A stretch of DNA of 64,000 nucleotides from Apostichopus japonicus (taxonomy: Eukaryota; Echinodermata; Holothuroidea; Aspidochirotida; Stichopodidae), in NCBI RefSeq assembly GCF_037975245.1, contig NC_092568.1, positions 24,721,501 to 24,785,500 on the forward strand, written 5' to 3'. The first letter of the stretch is position 1. Each line of letters opens with the position of its first letter. The notes under the pieces are model-generated. The model ran no database searches and was not told the DNA's origin. It worked only from the letters and a program-made list of their open reading frames with translations. Positions 1 through 15,200 of this stretch are shown piece after piece. Position numbers and translations under genes: made by a program.

Positions 1-212
1 GAGCAAATTTAGAGTATCTCTTCCTGTCAACAGGATGCTAAAAATAACGTCCAATCCTACATTAAAGTAATTTGATCATGTATTTTTTCACGTTAACCAA
101 CCTACACACTCAAGATTATGTGATTGGTCTGGTTGCAGAGCTTTTCATTGGTAATATTTTGAGAATTCAGATTCATTTTTTTTTTTTTTGTATTTTCAAT
201 CAACTTGATCAG

Positions 213-3200
213 ATACAAGATGCTGCTGATGTTATACAGAAGTTGCAATTAATTAGCCAAGAATTGCCACAGGATCAGTAAGTATACATTTACGAGCCCA
301 TAGTTTGTTCAGATATGTGAAGCTTTCAAAAGAGAGATTCCCTTGTGGAGAAGTGATGATATACTTTTTAACAACTTTTTTGGTCTGTGATCTGATCAAA
401 AAGATAGTGCACAAGTTTTGAGAACGTTGATATTTGTACTATTTTGTAGCTTTTTTGTATCATCTGGCATTTTATATGCACACATAAATGTGTGTTTCAA
501 AAAAAGTTCAAACTTGGTATGGTGATGTAACTACATAGTAAGTCTACTAGTTCTTTGCAACAACAATTTGTACCTCATTAACATTCATTAGTGGGTGGGG
601 TTTAATGGTAAATCATCAAAAACAGCTTGTAGACATGATATATCAACAAACATATGTTGGATCAATGTCTTACTTGGTAGGTAGATGTCCCACGATGTGT
701 CATTATGCCCTATTGTGTTTGGTTCCTACAGTAGCTTGTGAATATGAATGAGTGGTTGTGTCTTAACATAAAATTGTTAAATGTCAATATCTCTTGAACC
801 ATATGTCCCAATTAGTTCATACTTTGTGTGGTGATGTAACTACATAATAAGTACTTGTTCTTAGCCACAACAATTTTTCTCATTAATATTCATGAATGGT
901 GAGGCTTGATGGGAAATTGTTAATAACAGCTGGTAAACACGACATCTCAGCAACCACATCTTGAATCAATGTGATACTTAGTAGATAGATGTCCCATAAG
1001 GAGTAGATGTGACCTATTGTTCTTGGTTCTCATCTCATGAATATTAATGAGTGGGCGAGACTTAACATAGAATTTGGTTCATATTGGTATGGTGATGTTG
1101 GTACATGTAAATAAGCACATTTTCATGTCATCTCCAACCTTAAGTCATTAATACTCATGAAATTGCAAGAAATGACTTTTAAACACAAGACAAGAACCCA
1201 CTGTTCATTGGTTTTCATCCTTGACATATAAGGTTTGTCAAACTACAATCATACAATCAAACATGCTGTTTTTTGTGGGTATATTATTAATATTAATCAG
1301 TGAGCATAAAATTCTTAATCAGATATCTCAGAAATTATGTGTCGAATTAGTTTTATACATATATACATGTAAGGATATAGATACATGCTTATGAGATAAT
1401 AAAATTTGATCTTATTAATATTCATGCATGTATCTGGTTTTATACTATGTCACTAACTAGACATTGTCAACATGATAACTGATTCCTGATACCTTCCTTT
1501 ATGTTTCCACATTAGTCAATAACAATAGATAATCCTCTTCATTTTGGTGTGCCCAAGTTCATGAATATTAACATGTATAGTATAGCTTTCTGCACTATGA
1601 ATATGTTTTGTCATCGGAATTAACCATTAAATGTTTTCATTTTCTGGTCTTTAACAGTGTTGGTCTGATGAACTTGACTATTCAAGTTTTGTTTTGAATA
1701 TGATTAAACGGAAGAATTCTCATAGTTTTAAGTTTTGCTTCGTTTATGTAAATCATAATTATATGAAGAAATATAGGTTGATAATACAATCTACTATTCA
1801 TCACAGAATGATTCATTTAAAATTGAAAATTTCCATTGATGAGTCTAGAAGAGGATGTCATTAAATTTTAGTGAATAATCTGTTAATCCTTAGGTTTGAC
1901 AATATTATAAATAAAGACATTTTCTTTCCTTTGCTCTCTACCTCTTTCCCCCCTCACCCCCCCCCCTCTGTGGTGTTATCAATTTTTTGGAAGATACAGT
2001 AATCAGTCACAGAGTACATGTTGGTGACAGTTGTTTATGAGATATCCATCAAACTAACAGAAATTCTGAAAGCTCTGGATATCCAGGAAGTTTTGAATCA
2101 GGATTTCCCAAATTGACAATATTTGATGACACCCAACATCTGCAGGATCTAATCAGGATGGTCAATTGTCCATCAAATTGAAGAAATTAAATTTGTTAAA
2201 TCGTAGTCAACTCGAGTATTTTTTTTTTTTATATTCCCCTTGCTAGTTTGACAAAGGGTGGAGGAAGTGTCTTTGTCACCAGAGAAAGTGAATTAATGGT
2301 CAGAGAGGAAATAACGATGATAAAGGATAATAACTGAATCAATTGTTTGAGAGAGGGAAATTAAAAATTGGCTCTATGTCTCCGGTTTCAATCACCTCAC
2401 AGCATGCATACAATTGACACACACAATTAAAACAGTATACACAATCAAGTACAGTCATATTCATCATACGAACTGAATATATTAAATATATCCAGTTTAT
2501 TACAGTACAACGGAGGATGCATGAGCAATTTGATGTTTTCATCGTGGAGAAATGGAACTAATTTAGACTACTGGTGCTGGGCAAAGTACAAAAACTGTTA
2601 TATAACTGTGGTTGCCTTTATTGTACTTTCTTATTAAAAGTGTTTGGATGAATTCTTAAATACCTTCAAGAGACTTAAACTTGTTCTGTTATTTAAACTT
2701 TTTCGTGGATAAACCAATGTTTTCTGTGTTGTGCAACGTCTGACATTATTTGCGTGTCTTTTAATCTACGCCAGTCGCCTCTTGATAAACCCTATTGTTG
2801 GGAGCTGCTTTACATATACATGTGCCTGTGAATTCTGTGTTACAGTTCACTTAATACAACAACAACAACAATTTTTTTTTATAGAAAATATGGGTCCATT
2901 GGTGCAAACTTTCCTCAAATTTGAGTTGCACATTCATTAATTTTGTGATATTTGCATAATACATCTGTGTGGATTAGCTACATGTCACATATTGGTGTAA
3001 TTAAGTGTGTTCATTTCAGCTTGTCCATGTCACACCACATTTACAGCTTATATGGAATAGCTGCAAATAGTGTTGTATGTGAATAGTGTTGCTAACTTAC
3101 TAACTGTGTATTTGTGTGCATTAGCAATACATCATATCAAGTGCCACATACAAAGTATAGCACATTGGATTCTCTAACTGATCTGTTACACACCTCACTT

Positions 3201-6200
3201 ACAGTTGTGTGTATTAGCATACAGTAATCTATTATCCATGTAACATGTGACTTAGAGAACATTTGTGTCCATTAGGTTTCAGTGTCAATTACAGAACATA
3301 AATGTGCCATTTTTGATGCATAGCCTATATCACAGTGCACATTACAGCTGATGGTTCACTTCCATACACTAGTCTGTACCAGTTAACTTTTGAAACATAT
3401 TCAGATTGCCTCAGATCTGTACCACATGTCCACTGGAAATAGGAAATGTCTGCTTTCATTAACAGCACATAAGTGTCACACACGACATAAGTAACATTTT
3501 ACTTATTGCTGGCCTCAGTTTATATCTTGCCTCTAAAGAGCCTCTTACTAATTACCTGCTAACTTTAGCAGGTTTACACTGAACCCTTGGAATAGTTTTT
3601 CCTGTTACTCAGTCATCTTCCGACAAGATATTTTGATGTAGTATGCTGATGGCAACTTTCTTGACTTCCTGTCTATGAGCAGGCAGACCTTAAGAGGATT
3701 CGACGTATATCAGTGCTACTATATTGCCGAGTCGCTTCGAGGTTCGCCATGTAATCGCCTTGTTTTTCTGTACTTTCTTCTTGCAGGTTTGAGAAACCTA
3801 AACGAAGAATACAAGGTTAGCATAATTTTTAGAAGCCTATTAAAATGGATTATTTCAATTTGCAGACTTTGCCATTGAATATCTCTATCATGTGAAAGTG
3901 TATGTAACCGTTTTTTTCTATGGGAACGTTGATACAAACGTTATAAATATCATAGTACCATGTATATGATGATCAGGAAATTTTCGAAGAGGGAGAGAAA
4001 GAGTTCAAAGAAAGTTTCTGAACCGTCCTCACTTCAGAGAACTCCAGAGGTACGAGATGGCCGTGGTAAGTTTAGAATGAGCTTCATTCAAATGTGGATT
4101 CATCATGTCAAAGTTGTGTGATAACATATCCTCATGTAACATGGCAGTATGAACTTGCTTGTATCTGCAAAAACCAGCTATACTTTGTGTCTCTTGCATA
4201 TTTTGAACAGTACTCAAAAGTTACATTTGCTACGTATATCAGTGGTAGCCTAGCTGCCAGTTCGGTGTAAGGATTCTCAAATAATTTCCCTGGGAGGTCC
4301 AGAGAGGAAAGCATTGGTTACAGAAAAGGGCCAGAGAGTATCAAATTCTCACTCTGCCTAGATTGAAGGATGTTACAGGTAGGCCAATGGGGGTCCTCAA
4401 GACTAAGGCCTTAAGAGTCTGCAGGGAGACCTAAAGTGGGAGATGGTGGCCTACTTTTCATTTTCATGGGCCCAATTGAAATTTTCACAGGCTATATTTG
4501 GCCTACAGGCCACTTATGGAGATCTCCTGCTTGACTTCTATATAGTGTTGCCTGGTGTACATTATAAAGTTCTGCAAAAGTGTCAGGAGTCATATATGAA
4601 AACCAGCACTAATTCAGTTTTATTTTTCCAATATGATGATATAGTTAAAAAAAAATCATTTATACCTTTGGATGTTCTCATTTACACAAAACAAAACCTG
4701 TTGACAAAAATACTTATCTAGAAATATGAAAGCTTGTTTGCATCATTCACTCATCCAAGAGGGGTGGGGGGGATAGGAAGGGATAGGGTAAATGTGGTGG
4801 CTAAGAGAGATTGCCCACTTCAAATTTAAATTGTTTCCTTGGTTAGAATGAAATTCAAATTGGTGACCTCATAACTAATGGTTTTCTGTCCCAAATGAGT
4901 TGTTCAGCCGAAAGTAAGGACCAATGCAGCATTACCAAGCCACTTTAAAAGTCTGTTTAATGTTTAATTCATACCTATGAGGTTGTTACCGTTAATGTTT
5001 AATGTTACAGTTAATGTTTACGTAACTCCTTGAAGTGTCACCTGTTTCTTGCATTGCAATGATCACTCTCGAAATCCAATAAATGTTCAGTATTGTCATA
5101 ACTTCTAACCCTGGACATAAAGCCGATTTCACTTTTGTAGATAGCATCCCACCCTTCCTCCCCCCCCCCTCCTTTTTAAGGCCAGATAAAAGACTGTTTT
5201 GCTGTCAAAAGTTATAAACATTCCCTTTGTCTTCTTCAGAGAAATATAACAAGATCGAGGAAGACCTGATTGCGGAGTTCCGAGCAGCCTACAGAAGTGG
5301 CGACAAGGGCAGGATGAAGGAGCTGGCCTCGATATTGACTCATTTCAAGGTGAATAGAGTAATATGGCACAGACAACAGTAATATAGGGTTGTATATATG
5401 TACTCCAATGCTGGAGAGTAGAACCTTTACTCATTCCAGCTGTACTCTAAATGCTGGAGGGTACCTTAAAGAATTTTTACTCGTGCAAGGCTGAAAAAGA
5501 AAAGAAAGAAAGATTACGTTCTGTGATATTTCATCTGTTTGACTGTAATTGTAATGTAATACATGTAAAGCACCTCAAAGATAAAGGACCCTAGCAGTGA
5601 GAAAACAGTTTTGACTGTGGAATATTGTTAAATTGCTTTTAATTTGTTATTATGGGTATATGGAATTAGCAGTAGTGGAAAAAGAAGGAAGGGGGTGGAC
5701 TGGATAGAAGAGGTTGAGGGTAGGATTGTAAGCAGTGAAAGCTGCCAACTGGCAATGAAATGCCTAAAAATATTTGGGGTCCCAACAATTGTTATTGCGA
5801 GTTTTAATTCTTTCTTAGTACTTTTCTATATTGACGCCAAGACCAGTGGGTCGAGTTGGCATCATCTAGCTTCCCTGGTGTATGTTACAATCCTCTGTTG
5901 CGTTGCACTTGTCCATTGTTGTAATGTTGTCTTATATTAAACTGGTCTCTAAATAGCACTGGTTCATCATCATTTGTATGGGTTTACCAGTGCTTAAGTT
6001 TTAAGTTTTTAAGTTAACAGTTCTGTAGAGCTCGGAGATTTGTGCATGAGTATCTGTACTGGATTTCCAAAAGTTTGGAGTACAAATCCATCAGAGGAAG
6101 TACGGGGTCAAGTACAAGGTTATTATAAGTCTGCTACTTGAAACAGCTGTTTTCATAAAAGCTGCTTCTTTTTTGATGTGTTTATTTTTTTGTATTTGTC

Positions 6201-9200
6201 CCACAGGGCTACAACAGATGTATTGATGCATTCATTGAAGAGAGTCAATCTGTAGGTCCAATATATATTTCTTTTCATATTAAAAATGTTTTTTTTTAGG
6301 TTAATAAGGGGTTTCATTCAATCTCACACAAATTTAAATAATAAATCTGTTATCACTATAATTTAGTAGCTAGGTTAATGTTTATATTAAATTTATATTT
6401 TATATTATATTTAAGTATAAGGGCCAGTCTTGAAGAATGCTTGCTATTTGTTATTCTGAATACCTGCACATCATACAGGTTCTTGGTAAACTCTGCATCT
6501 ACAGTTATTAATTAAATAAAAACAAGGAAGCAGGAGAATTTAGCCCGAACGAAAACTGTCCTTAAGATATTGATTTTAATATGTCTATTCATATCAAATA
6601 GGGCTTAAAACAGTCATTCAATGAAATTAGTAAAGGAATTGAAAGGCTAGCTAAAGCCTACATGTGTTTTGATATATGTTTATAGTTACACAATTGCTTT
6701 AATTTACCATAGTTACAGAAAGAAATTGATTGGTCAATGCAATAGTAAAAGCAAATGAGAACATTTATCATTTTAATATATTTATGTAGCCAATTGTCCG
6801 ATCCAAATCAGGAACTCGACAGTTTCGTACGTTAAGTCTACAGCTTTTAATATGCTTCAGACTTGATATTTTTATTTTTTGTTGAGGCTCCATTAACAAC
6901 AACTTCTCATCTTTTTTTGTTTACAATTCCTCAGCATGCCTATATCATTTCAGATATCTGTGAAGACCTCTTACCTATTTGTGAAAAGGTATGTTGTTAT
7001 TTTTTCCCCCCATTTTTTTCATTTGCCAAAACCATAGAAATGTTTAAATAATATAATATTTGAGTTCAGGGATGATTGTATTATTCTATGTTATATTAAT
7101 ACAAGAAGCTCAAGAGTCAAGAGCTCTCAAATTCAGCAAAAAGTAATTCCCAATTTCCAGTTGTATTGTCATGAGGATTTTGTGAATCTATTTTAAGATT
7201 TTGCTATTGAATGGTATATACACATATAGATGCTCTTAGTGCACTTGGCCGTTAAACCTACAATAATTTATTCAGGTAGAAGGGCTTACCAAGGAAATTG
7301 GGGATGAGCCAAACACATTGATTATGACTTCTCATTAAAAGTTTGATTTGTTATTAATGAGGTAGCTGCCATCAGAGAAACATATCAGCAACTTTTGTTT
7401 CAATCGTTAATAGGAACCAACCCTTTTGCCTGTTGGAATCTTTAGTCGATATCAGGAAGAAATTAATAAAGGCTATGGCTATAAAGCTATGAATATTTAT
7501 ATTAGTATACTGTCTATCAATTCATACAGTATCTTGTGATCTGCTGGGCTTAACAGTGAAAGCATACTAGATACTGTCAGTTACCATAGGTAACTACATT
7601 CAAAGTCTGATTCCATCTCATTTCCCTGGCATCCTGTACTGATTAAGTTCTTCCTGGAATTGATAGATCAAGTAGGCAACAATCTGTGGCCCTGGCAAAG
7701 GTTGATGCAACTTGTGCAACTTTAGTGTAGTGTACAGTACAGTACGTTATTCCTAAACCTCCAGGCTATTCCATAGGTAGCATGGAAGTGTTAGAAATAT
7801 TGTCGTTGCGTTGTAAAATACAGTTTTAACACAAAGGTCACCTTTGACCTTTATCTAGTTCCTTCGGTACGAATCGATAAAAGAACTGGATCTTGTTGAT
7901 TAGGTGTCGTGCAGATGCGCAAAGTTCGTACGAGTCAGCCTCTAAATCAGAAAGTGGGCTGTTGAACTTAATTCAAATATTCTAGAACACTTCTATCCAA
8001 TTAAATTATTAGATAGGACCTTGTTCAAGTGCCAGTCATCATATTCTGTGAATTCATGATTTGCCAAAATTCATTTGGTTAGGTGTCATGGAGATTTGTG
8101 TACATTTTCAGACTAACTCCATGGTCTGATATGTGAAGTATCATAGTACATGTATGGTTGTTGTTTTCCTTATCATATGCTGGTTGTCACTGCAGTGTAT
8201 ACTGATGGATGGTGATTTGAAAGGGACAAATTTTCATAAAATTGTCAAATTGTGTGTAAAGTCATTCTTGAAGAATTGAATTTTTCTCCTAAAATCCTAA
8301 ATGGTCATCTTTGAAGTAAAAAATATGGTTACAGATTGTAAGTCACATGCTGGATGCCATGGCAGCATATTAAATTCATCAGATAGTAACTGCTAAGGGT
8401 CTCTCTCACTAGGCTGTGAATTAATTTGTAATTGACTATAATCCTGATCAGTAAAATATCAAGGAAATATTTGATTTCAATCAGTTGCAATTTTTCTGTG
8501 GTGATATTTACTGAATATGTACTTGGACATGTTGAGACTCAATGGAAAATAATGTACCAGTCTGATAGTGCTGAAACAATGCTTCTATATAGATTCACTT
8601 TGTTGCCTGTAAACCAAATGCTGCTTGATGCTCATATTACAGGAAGCCAAACACTCTGAAGAGGCTTAATGCCTGGATTGAATAAACTCTAGGCTTCATA
8701 TTCATTTTGCATAATTTGGAGAGGCCTATTAAAAAGGGATAAACTAAATCTCAACATCGTAAATTTTAAAATTGAAAATATGTCTAGAATAAGGAACAGA
8801 GTTGTAGACTGACTTTATCACTCTATCTAGTATTCTATCTAGTATGATAAAATATGGTAATTCATTTAAATAAATAAAAAAAAAGGGGGAGAAATTTGCA
8901 AAGTTTATTTTCGTGTTGGTTCCCCCCAAAAATGTTTAAACATAATTTCATCTAAGACGTTACCATAGAACATTATTTCCACATTTGTTATTCCCTCAAC
9001 CAAAAGGGCTGTCAAATTACGCATGATATATTGTAGTTAATAGCCTTACTAAGAAAATGAAGTCGAACGTCATATATCCACTACTCCCCACAAATAGTGA
9101 AGCATTTTAGAAATCAACATAACAGATATATATGTTAATACGTTATGTTATCGCATTTTAGGAGTTCATCATAAAAATTGATGAGTAGTAGTAGAATTTG

Positions 9201-12200
9201 CAAGATGTATAGAGACCCATTATTTTTATATTTTGATATTCCAGTGATGTATTTGTAAAATATCCTGTAACCTAATCATCAGTTAGTAAGATGGTAAAAA
9301 GTATAAAGATATGAATCACTGGTTGTCATGACAATGTAGATTTAGGAGATTATGAATATCCTGGCATTATAGTTTAGTGAATTCAGAATGAGCTTGAAAG
9401 CATGTGATTTATATTTTGCAGGGTACTGTTGCCTTGCCCACAAGTAAATATCATGGGAGCACTGTTAAGAGTATTTTTTCCTCGGTTGTTGCCCAAAACT
9501 ATAACATGAAAATAAATTAGATACAGCTATGATAAAGGTGTTGCTAAGGGGGATTAACAAATGTAGGTTGTTTTGAGAGGGATCCCTAAGATCGCTGATT
9601 GTTGTAATGCAATTTCATTGTCATAACAATAGCTTTCTTTGTTTTTATATTGACGATGAAATGCCCTTGGTATAAATGGTAAATATTATTTCTGAGGGTC
9701 TGTTTGTGCTTTGCCTCAAGATGTTTGACTAGAGAACAGACACCGAAGAGCATGTTTAATGTGTCACATGTGTTATTTATAGTTTTAAAGATATCTCAGT
9801 ACATATTTTGTTATGAACAATAGACTCCTATGAAAATAAATGGAAGTGATTTCCATACAAAATGCAAAAAAAAAAAAAAAAATTAAACAGAATGAAAAGA
9901 AGTGAATTGATAATGGTTGGAACTTGGAAAGAAAAGAAAATGTTATGTATTGGTGTTATGTTGTTAGAGGGAGAGAATCAATAATTTGAAAGACAAAAGA
10001 TCTTATTTGCTTGATGTTTGTAATTTACCAACTGTTAATGAATGTTTAAGTATCTCTTTAATCTAATTTTCATATTCAGGCTAATGAGCTGGTTCATGAG
10101 GTTTTCAGCAGTCCAGAGAGTGTCATGGGGAGATTTGTCCTGAATTTATACGAGAGTAAATTACAGGTACAGTAGGTCGGGCTTTTTAATGGTGGACGGT
10201 TTTTGTGTGATTTAAAGACTAGACTGAACCATTGAAACCATCTATTTTATGAACTGTGGCCATGTTAACTACTAATGGTTAAGAAGTATGCAAATTAGGG
10301 TTGTAAATTCTACTTATGTTGTCACCATTCCTGATCCCTGGACTGCCACTTCATCCCCATCCCTCCATCCTAGAGAGAGGGAGAAATAGCGTGTGTAAGA
10401 ACCAGTATAAATCCATGTTTAACCAGTTTGGCAAACACCGATTCAGGTAAAAGCATGTTGACAGCATGGCCGTATTCTACAACTGGGCAGAATCACATGC
10501 CTCAAAATCAGTGACAGAAGTGTGCTAGAAATATTTAGTTCCGCGTGGGGACTGACTCGGAGATGAGTGAGTCCCCCCACCCACCCCACATATGAAAAGT
10601 AAACTTATTAAAGATGTCAGGTATGTTTGTTCTCTGTCTCTTCCGTCACAGGAGTATGTTATGCAGACTCTACGTGCGGAGAATGACTCTGAGATGTACC
10701 TGAAGCTGCTTCATCGGTTATACAGAAGGTTAGTATGTTCATCTAAAACAGTGGTTCTCAAAGTGGTCCCTGCCACTTGGGAAGTGGTCCCTTCAGTTGG
10801 GAAGTCTCAAGGGGGTGCTACAGGGTACACGGGGAGTAGGGGGCGTTGGCACTGATTTGGGGGTCCCCGGCAATTTCTCTCTATACCAGTTTCACAGTAT
10901 GCCTGCCTTCTGCAGGTTTTTGTTGTTATTGCAAACAGAAAAAGTTACATGAGAAAAAAATAAATATTGTTGAAAGAAACTTCATCATCTTGTAGGGAAT
11001 GTAGGCTATTTTTTAATTCCTATATGCATATCTTCGGACAATCTGATTGCTCGCTTGAGCAGCGGACTATGAACGGTAGGTCGAGGGGAGGGGGTAGGGG
11101 GAGGGGGACATTGGGACAATTCAAGATGGTCGAAGGGGGCGGTCTTCTTAAAAAAAACCAACTGCAAAGGAATTAAATGTCTTAGCCAGTAAATTTAATT
11201 ACAGTAAATATCAAAAGCAAGTTTAACATCATAGAGGATCATTCGTAGATACACAAAGCATTTTATAGTTGTTGATGTTAAGATGTCAAAGAAGTAACTA
11301 TAGCCTATTTAAAAGTTAATAGAAAGATTAATATATATTTGATTGTCAGCTCTATCCAGAAGAATTAAGAGTTTAAAGCTTAGCTGCTGAGGCAAAGTGA
11401 ACTATCAATGCTTCTTCTACGAGTACTTGCTGATTGAGCAAAGAGCTCTCTGAGTATCAGCTAGGCTCAATATTTAATAGCTCAGAGTAATATCATCATT
11501 ATTTTGTTTGTTTTCAAAAAACGATCAGCTCATTGACCAGAGAGCTGTCCGATTAAACAGCTAGTTTGAAACATTTCAAGATTAATTTAGAGTTATATCA
11601 CTGCTAATGTTTCTTCCTTCCGATAGGACCAGATCATTGACGGAAGAGCTGTCTACGTATAAGCTAGGTTCAGACGCCCATCTTCTGTCAAGGTTAACCA
11701 AACACATCTTTGGGACTTATTTGGATACTTACATATCAAAAGAAGAAACTTACTTGGCTGAGAAGATGAATGAATACCTGGATATGTACTACAAGGGCCA
11801 TAATCACCTGAAGAAACCTGTGCCAACTGGAGACAGGTGAATTTAAAATTCAGCAGTATTCCACCCAACATTTAGGTTGCCAAATTGCCAAAAGTTTTCT
11901 GAAATGTTTCCTTGGAAATTTTGACCCCTAAAATTGGTTCTGTTTTAATGAGAGTGCATTATTAGTCTTTGTTGTTTTCAGCATGAGTGACAGTTAAATG
12001 ATTCTCTAGTATATTTGGATATCTGTAGTACTTTAAATGATTGATCATTAAAATGATCATTTGCATTACATGAATAATCTATTATTGACTCTTAGGTAGT
12101 GGCATTGTTAGTTACACAGTAACAATATTTCAAGAGTTATAAACCGATTCAAACCTTAACAATATAAACAATATATAACTATATTTAAAATGTCCCATAG

Positions 12201-15200
12201 AGTAATGTAAAATATTGCAAGCTAAAAAACAACAGTAATTTTCGATATTTTTGTTTATTTTAATCAAGGTTACAAGAATTCCAAGCTTTCTTGACCAAGA
12301 CTCCCTTAAATATTGGAACATCTTCTCAGCAAGTAGACTATAATGGAGAAACCTTCCTCTCCCAAGAGGTGGCTATCAACATCCTCAATGAATCAAAACA
12401 GGCATTCAACAGATGTCAGCTGGTGAGTGGTGTTTATTAGATTTGTATTAAATGAAATGGCTGAAAGCAATAAAGTTATGTATTCAACAAGATTTTGGGT
12501 TTCTTGAGAGGCTTAAGAGCTAGAGATAGAAAGGCACATAGAGGGAGTGACGGAGAGCAATATGAGGTCAGTATTTGAGGTCGAAAAAAAGTAAAGTGAC
12601 ATATCTGTTTGAGTGAGAGAGCTGTCGGAGACAGAGTAAGGAAATATGCAAAAAAATAAGTAAAGCTGCAGCAAATTATTATACATTTTCATTGGGTGTC
12701 TGTTTCCTTACAATGTTTACCACAAGGCCTGGCAATATTCAGAGGTCAGTGAGGTGGGGATGGGGGTGGGGGGGGGGAGGTGCATGTCTCTGTTCACTAT
12801 TTTGTAGCCTCAATTTCTTCAACTATTTTTTAGCTGGTGGTGTATCATGGTATTTTGATGGATGAATTTTCTCATCTTAGCTTTCTGGTGAGTCATCCTT
12901 GGCAGACAATGCTCAGCGAATATTCGAGGTGCTGATGAAGTACCTCTGTGATGAGCACATCAACTATGCGTTGGACCTCGGCATTCACATTCTGCCCCTT
13001 CTCGAACCTCGGGTCCCTCCCGAGTGTTACTTCTTTGAAACTATCGGTCAGGCTAACGCCATATTTCACCTCTTGGAGAGGCAATTTGGTGATGTTCTGG
13101 TGACGTTAATCAGGTAATTCCATAAAAAAAATCTTTTTGTTTTTAGTTTGTTTTGTTTTATTTAAAGATCAACTGAGACCAAGTATTTTTTGTAAAATTT
13201 GGTCTTCACTTTCATCTGTAAATTACTTTTGTTGTTTCTTGAGGAGGATGGGAGTTTGTATCAATATCTTTCTCCATATGTCAGTGCTATGAAAGTCTAA
13301 ATATTCTGGCAATGTTGAAGATGCTGTTATTAATATTTAATATAAAGTTTGAATTGAAAGTTCTCGCACATGCTAGAACATGGAATTATTGTGTTTTCTT
13401 AAAGTTGTTAATTACTTTGAGTAAATATGACTTCCACCTGAACATGATGGTGTTATTGTAAGTGCTATTGTCTCTGAATTTAAGAATGACACATTTCTTA
13501 AAAATAGTTAATGACTTTGGAGGAAATCCAGCAGATTCCAAGAGACACTGTCTGTGTCTAACTACTTGTTAAGATTCTGCCACTAAAACAAAAGGATACT
13601 TATCAACACTATTAAGATAGTGTCACTCATATCAACAACCTTTGGCCTAACTTTGAAGAAACAAAATTGGGTTTCATATATAAAAACATCCATCTGTAAA
13701 GAAGTAGTCCAAATTTTGTTGTTGTTGTTGAAAGTTTAGGTCTCCCCATCTTGAATTAATATCAGTTTTAAAACTGCAAAAGGAAAGTGTTGGTGTGTTA
13801 TACAACCTTCACTGTCTTGTGGATGACAATTCTTTTGTCTTTTTCTTCCTTTGTTCTTGGTTGATAAACCAAATGCATTCTGCTTTTATTCAGGAACCAT
13901 AACAATCGGTAAACAATGAAAAAACTTTTCTGCATCTTTAACAAGGATCATATTCATGATTTTTATTTTGTTTTTCATTTCTTAGCCAAACTGAAATATA
14001 TACATATTTCTTTGTCATTAAAGTGAATTTAACATAGCGAGAGCATTTAGAGTAGGCCATTGTTTCAAACAATCCCAGACGGAAGTCTGATGCAGTGTTA
14101 CAATAGTCTACAATGCTCTTCTTTGTTTTTCTTTGCCATTCACACATTTTTTCTCCAAAATGAGTGTTACCATTTGCTGCAGCTTTTGTAAAGCACAGGG
14201 GAAGAGGAAAAAACAAGAATAACGGCCCAATAGCAATTGACAAATATTGTTATAAACAAATTTAAGTGTATCAAAAATATTAATTTGCCAGGGAAAATTC
14301 AGTTAGATTTTTACACAAAACTTTTTGCAAAAATCTTTGTCTTGGCAGTTTCTGGGTTGTATGGAATGAAACTGGAGTTTGATTCCGGTGTACATAATAT
14401 GTCAGGGGCTGTGGTCTTTGACTGATGCTCCTTTCTCTAAGCAAAGAAATGGTTATACCTATGAATTACCACCCTCAGAGGGGCTGCACAGCTCCATGTT
14501 AGCAGAGTGCAGTGCATGTTACCATGAGGCCGCTGGTTTGAATCCTCTTCTAGTGAAAAGTTTCTTAGCTCTGTCAAATTTGAAGGAAAAAAAGAAAGAA
14601 AGATAAAACTTGAGAATGAAGAATGAGCCTACCGAGATGCTTATTGCAGAGTTATCAACTGGCACATAGTGTTTATATGCAGTGTGTGGTTATGATTTTG
14701 GAAAACAGAGATGCAGAGATGTTGCTAGTTAATAGGATTACATAATGGTTTAATATTTTAGGTATTTAGGGTCGGCATGAGGTGATTGTTGATAGGGGGG
14801 TGCTGATGTAAGTGCATCTTGGGTCATGGTTAAATACAGATGACAAAGCTAAGTTTAAAGGTGCAGTGAGGATTGGGACATATTGAATGCAACTTAATTT
14901 ATCTTTTCCAAATTCATTGGCACAAATTTGCAATAGCAGCAAAGCATTAGAATGAATTTAATAATTTGTAATTTTTGTTTCCATTAGTCTTTAAAATGTT
15001 TCCTTCTTAAGAAAGATAACTTCATATGCTCTAACATATCTAATTCATTGCTGTACATTATGTGGGATGAAATACACAATTCATTCAAGGAATATAAATA
15101 TGCCTATCTTTTATATAAAACAAACAAGAGCTTTTTTTTTTGTCTATTTAATTTCTCATTTGCTCCTATTAATAAAGAGATGTAGTGTTTTGTACCATCC

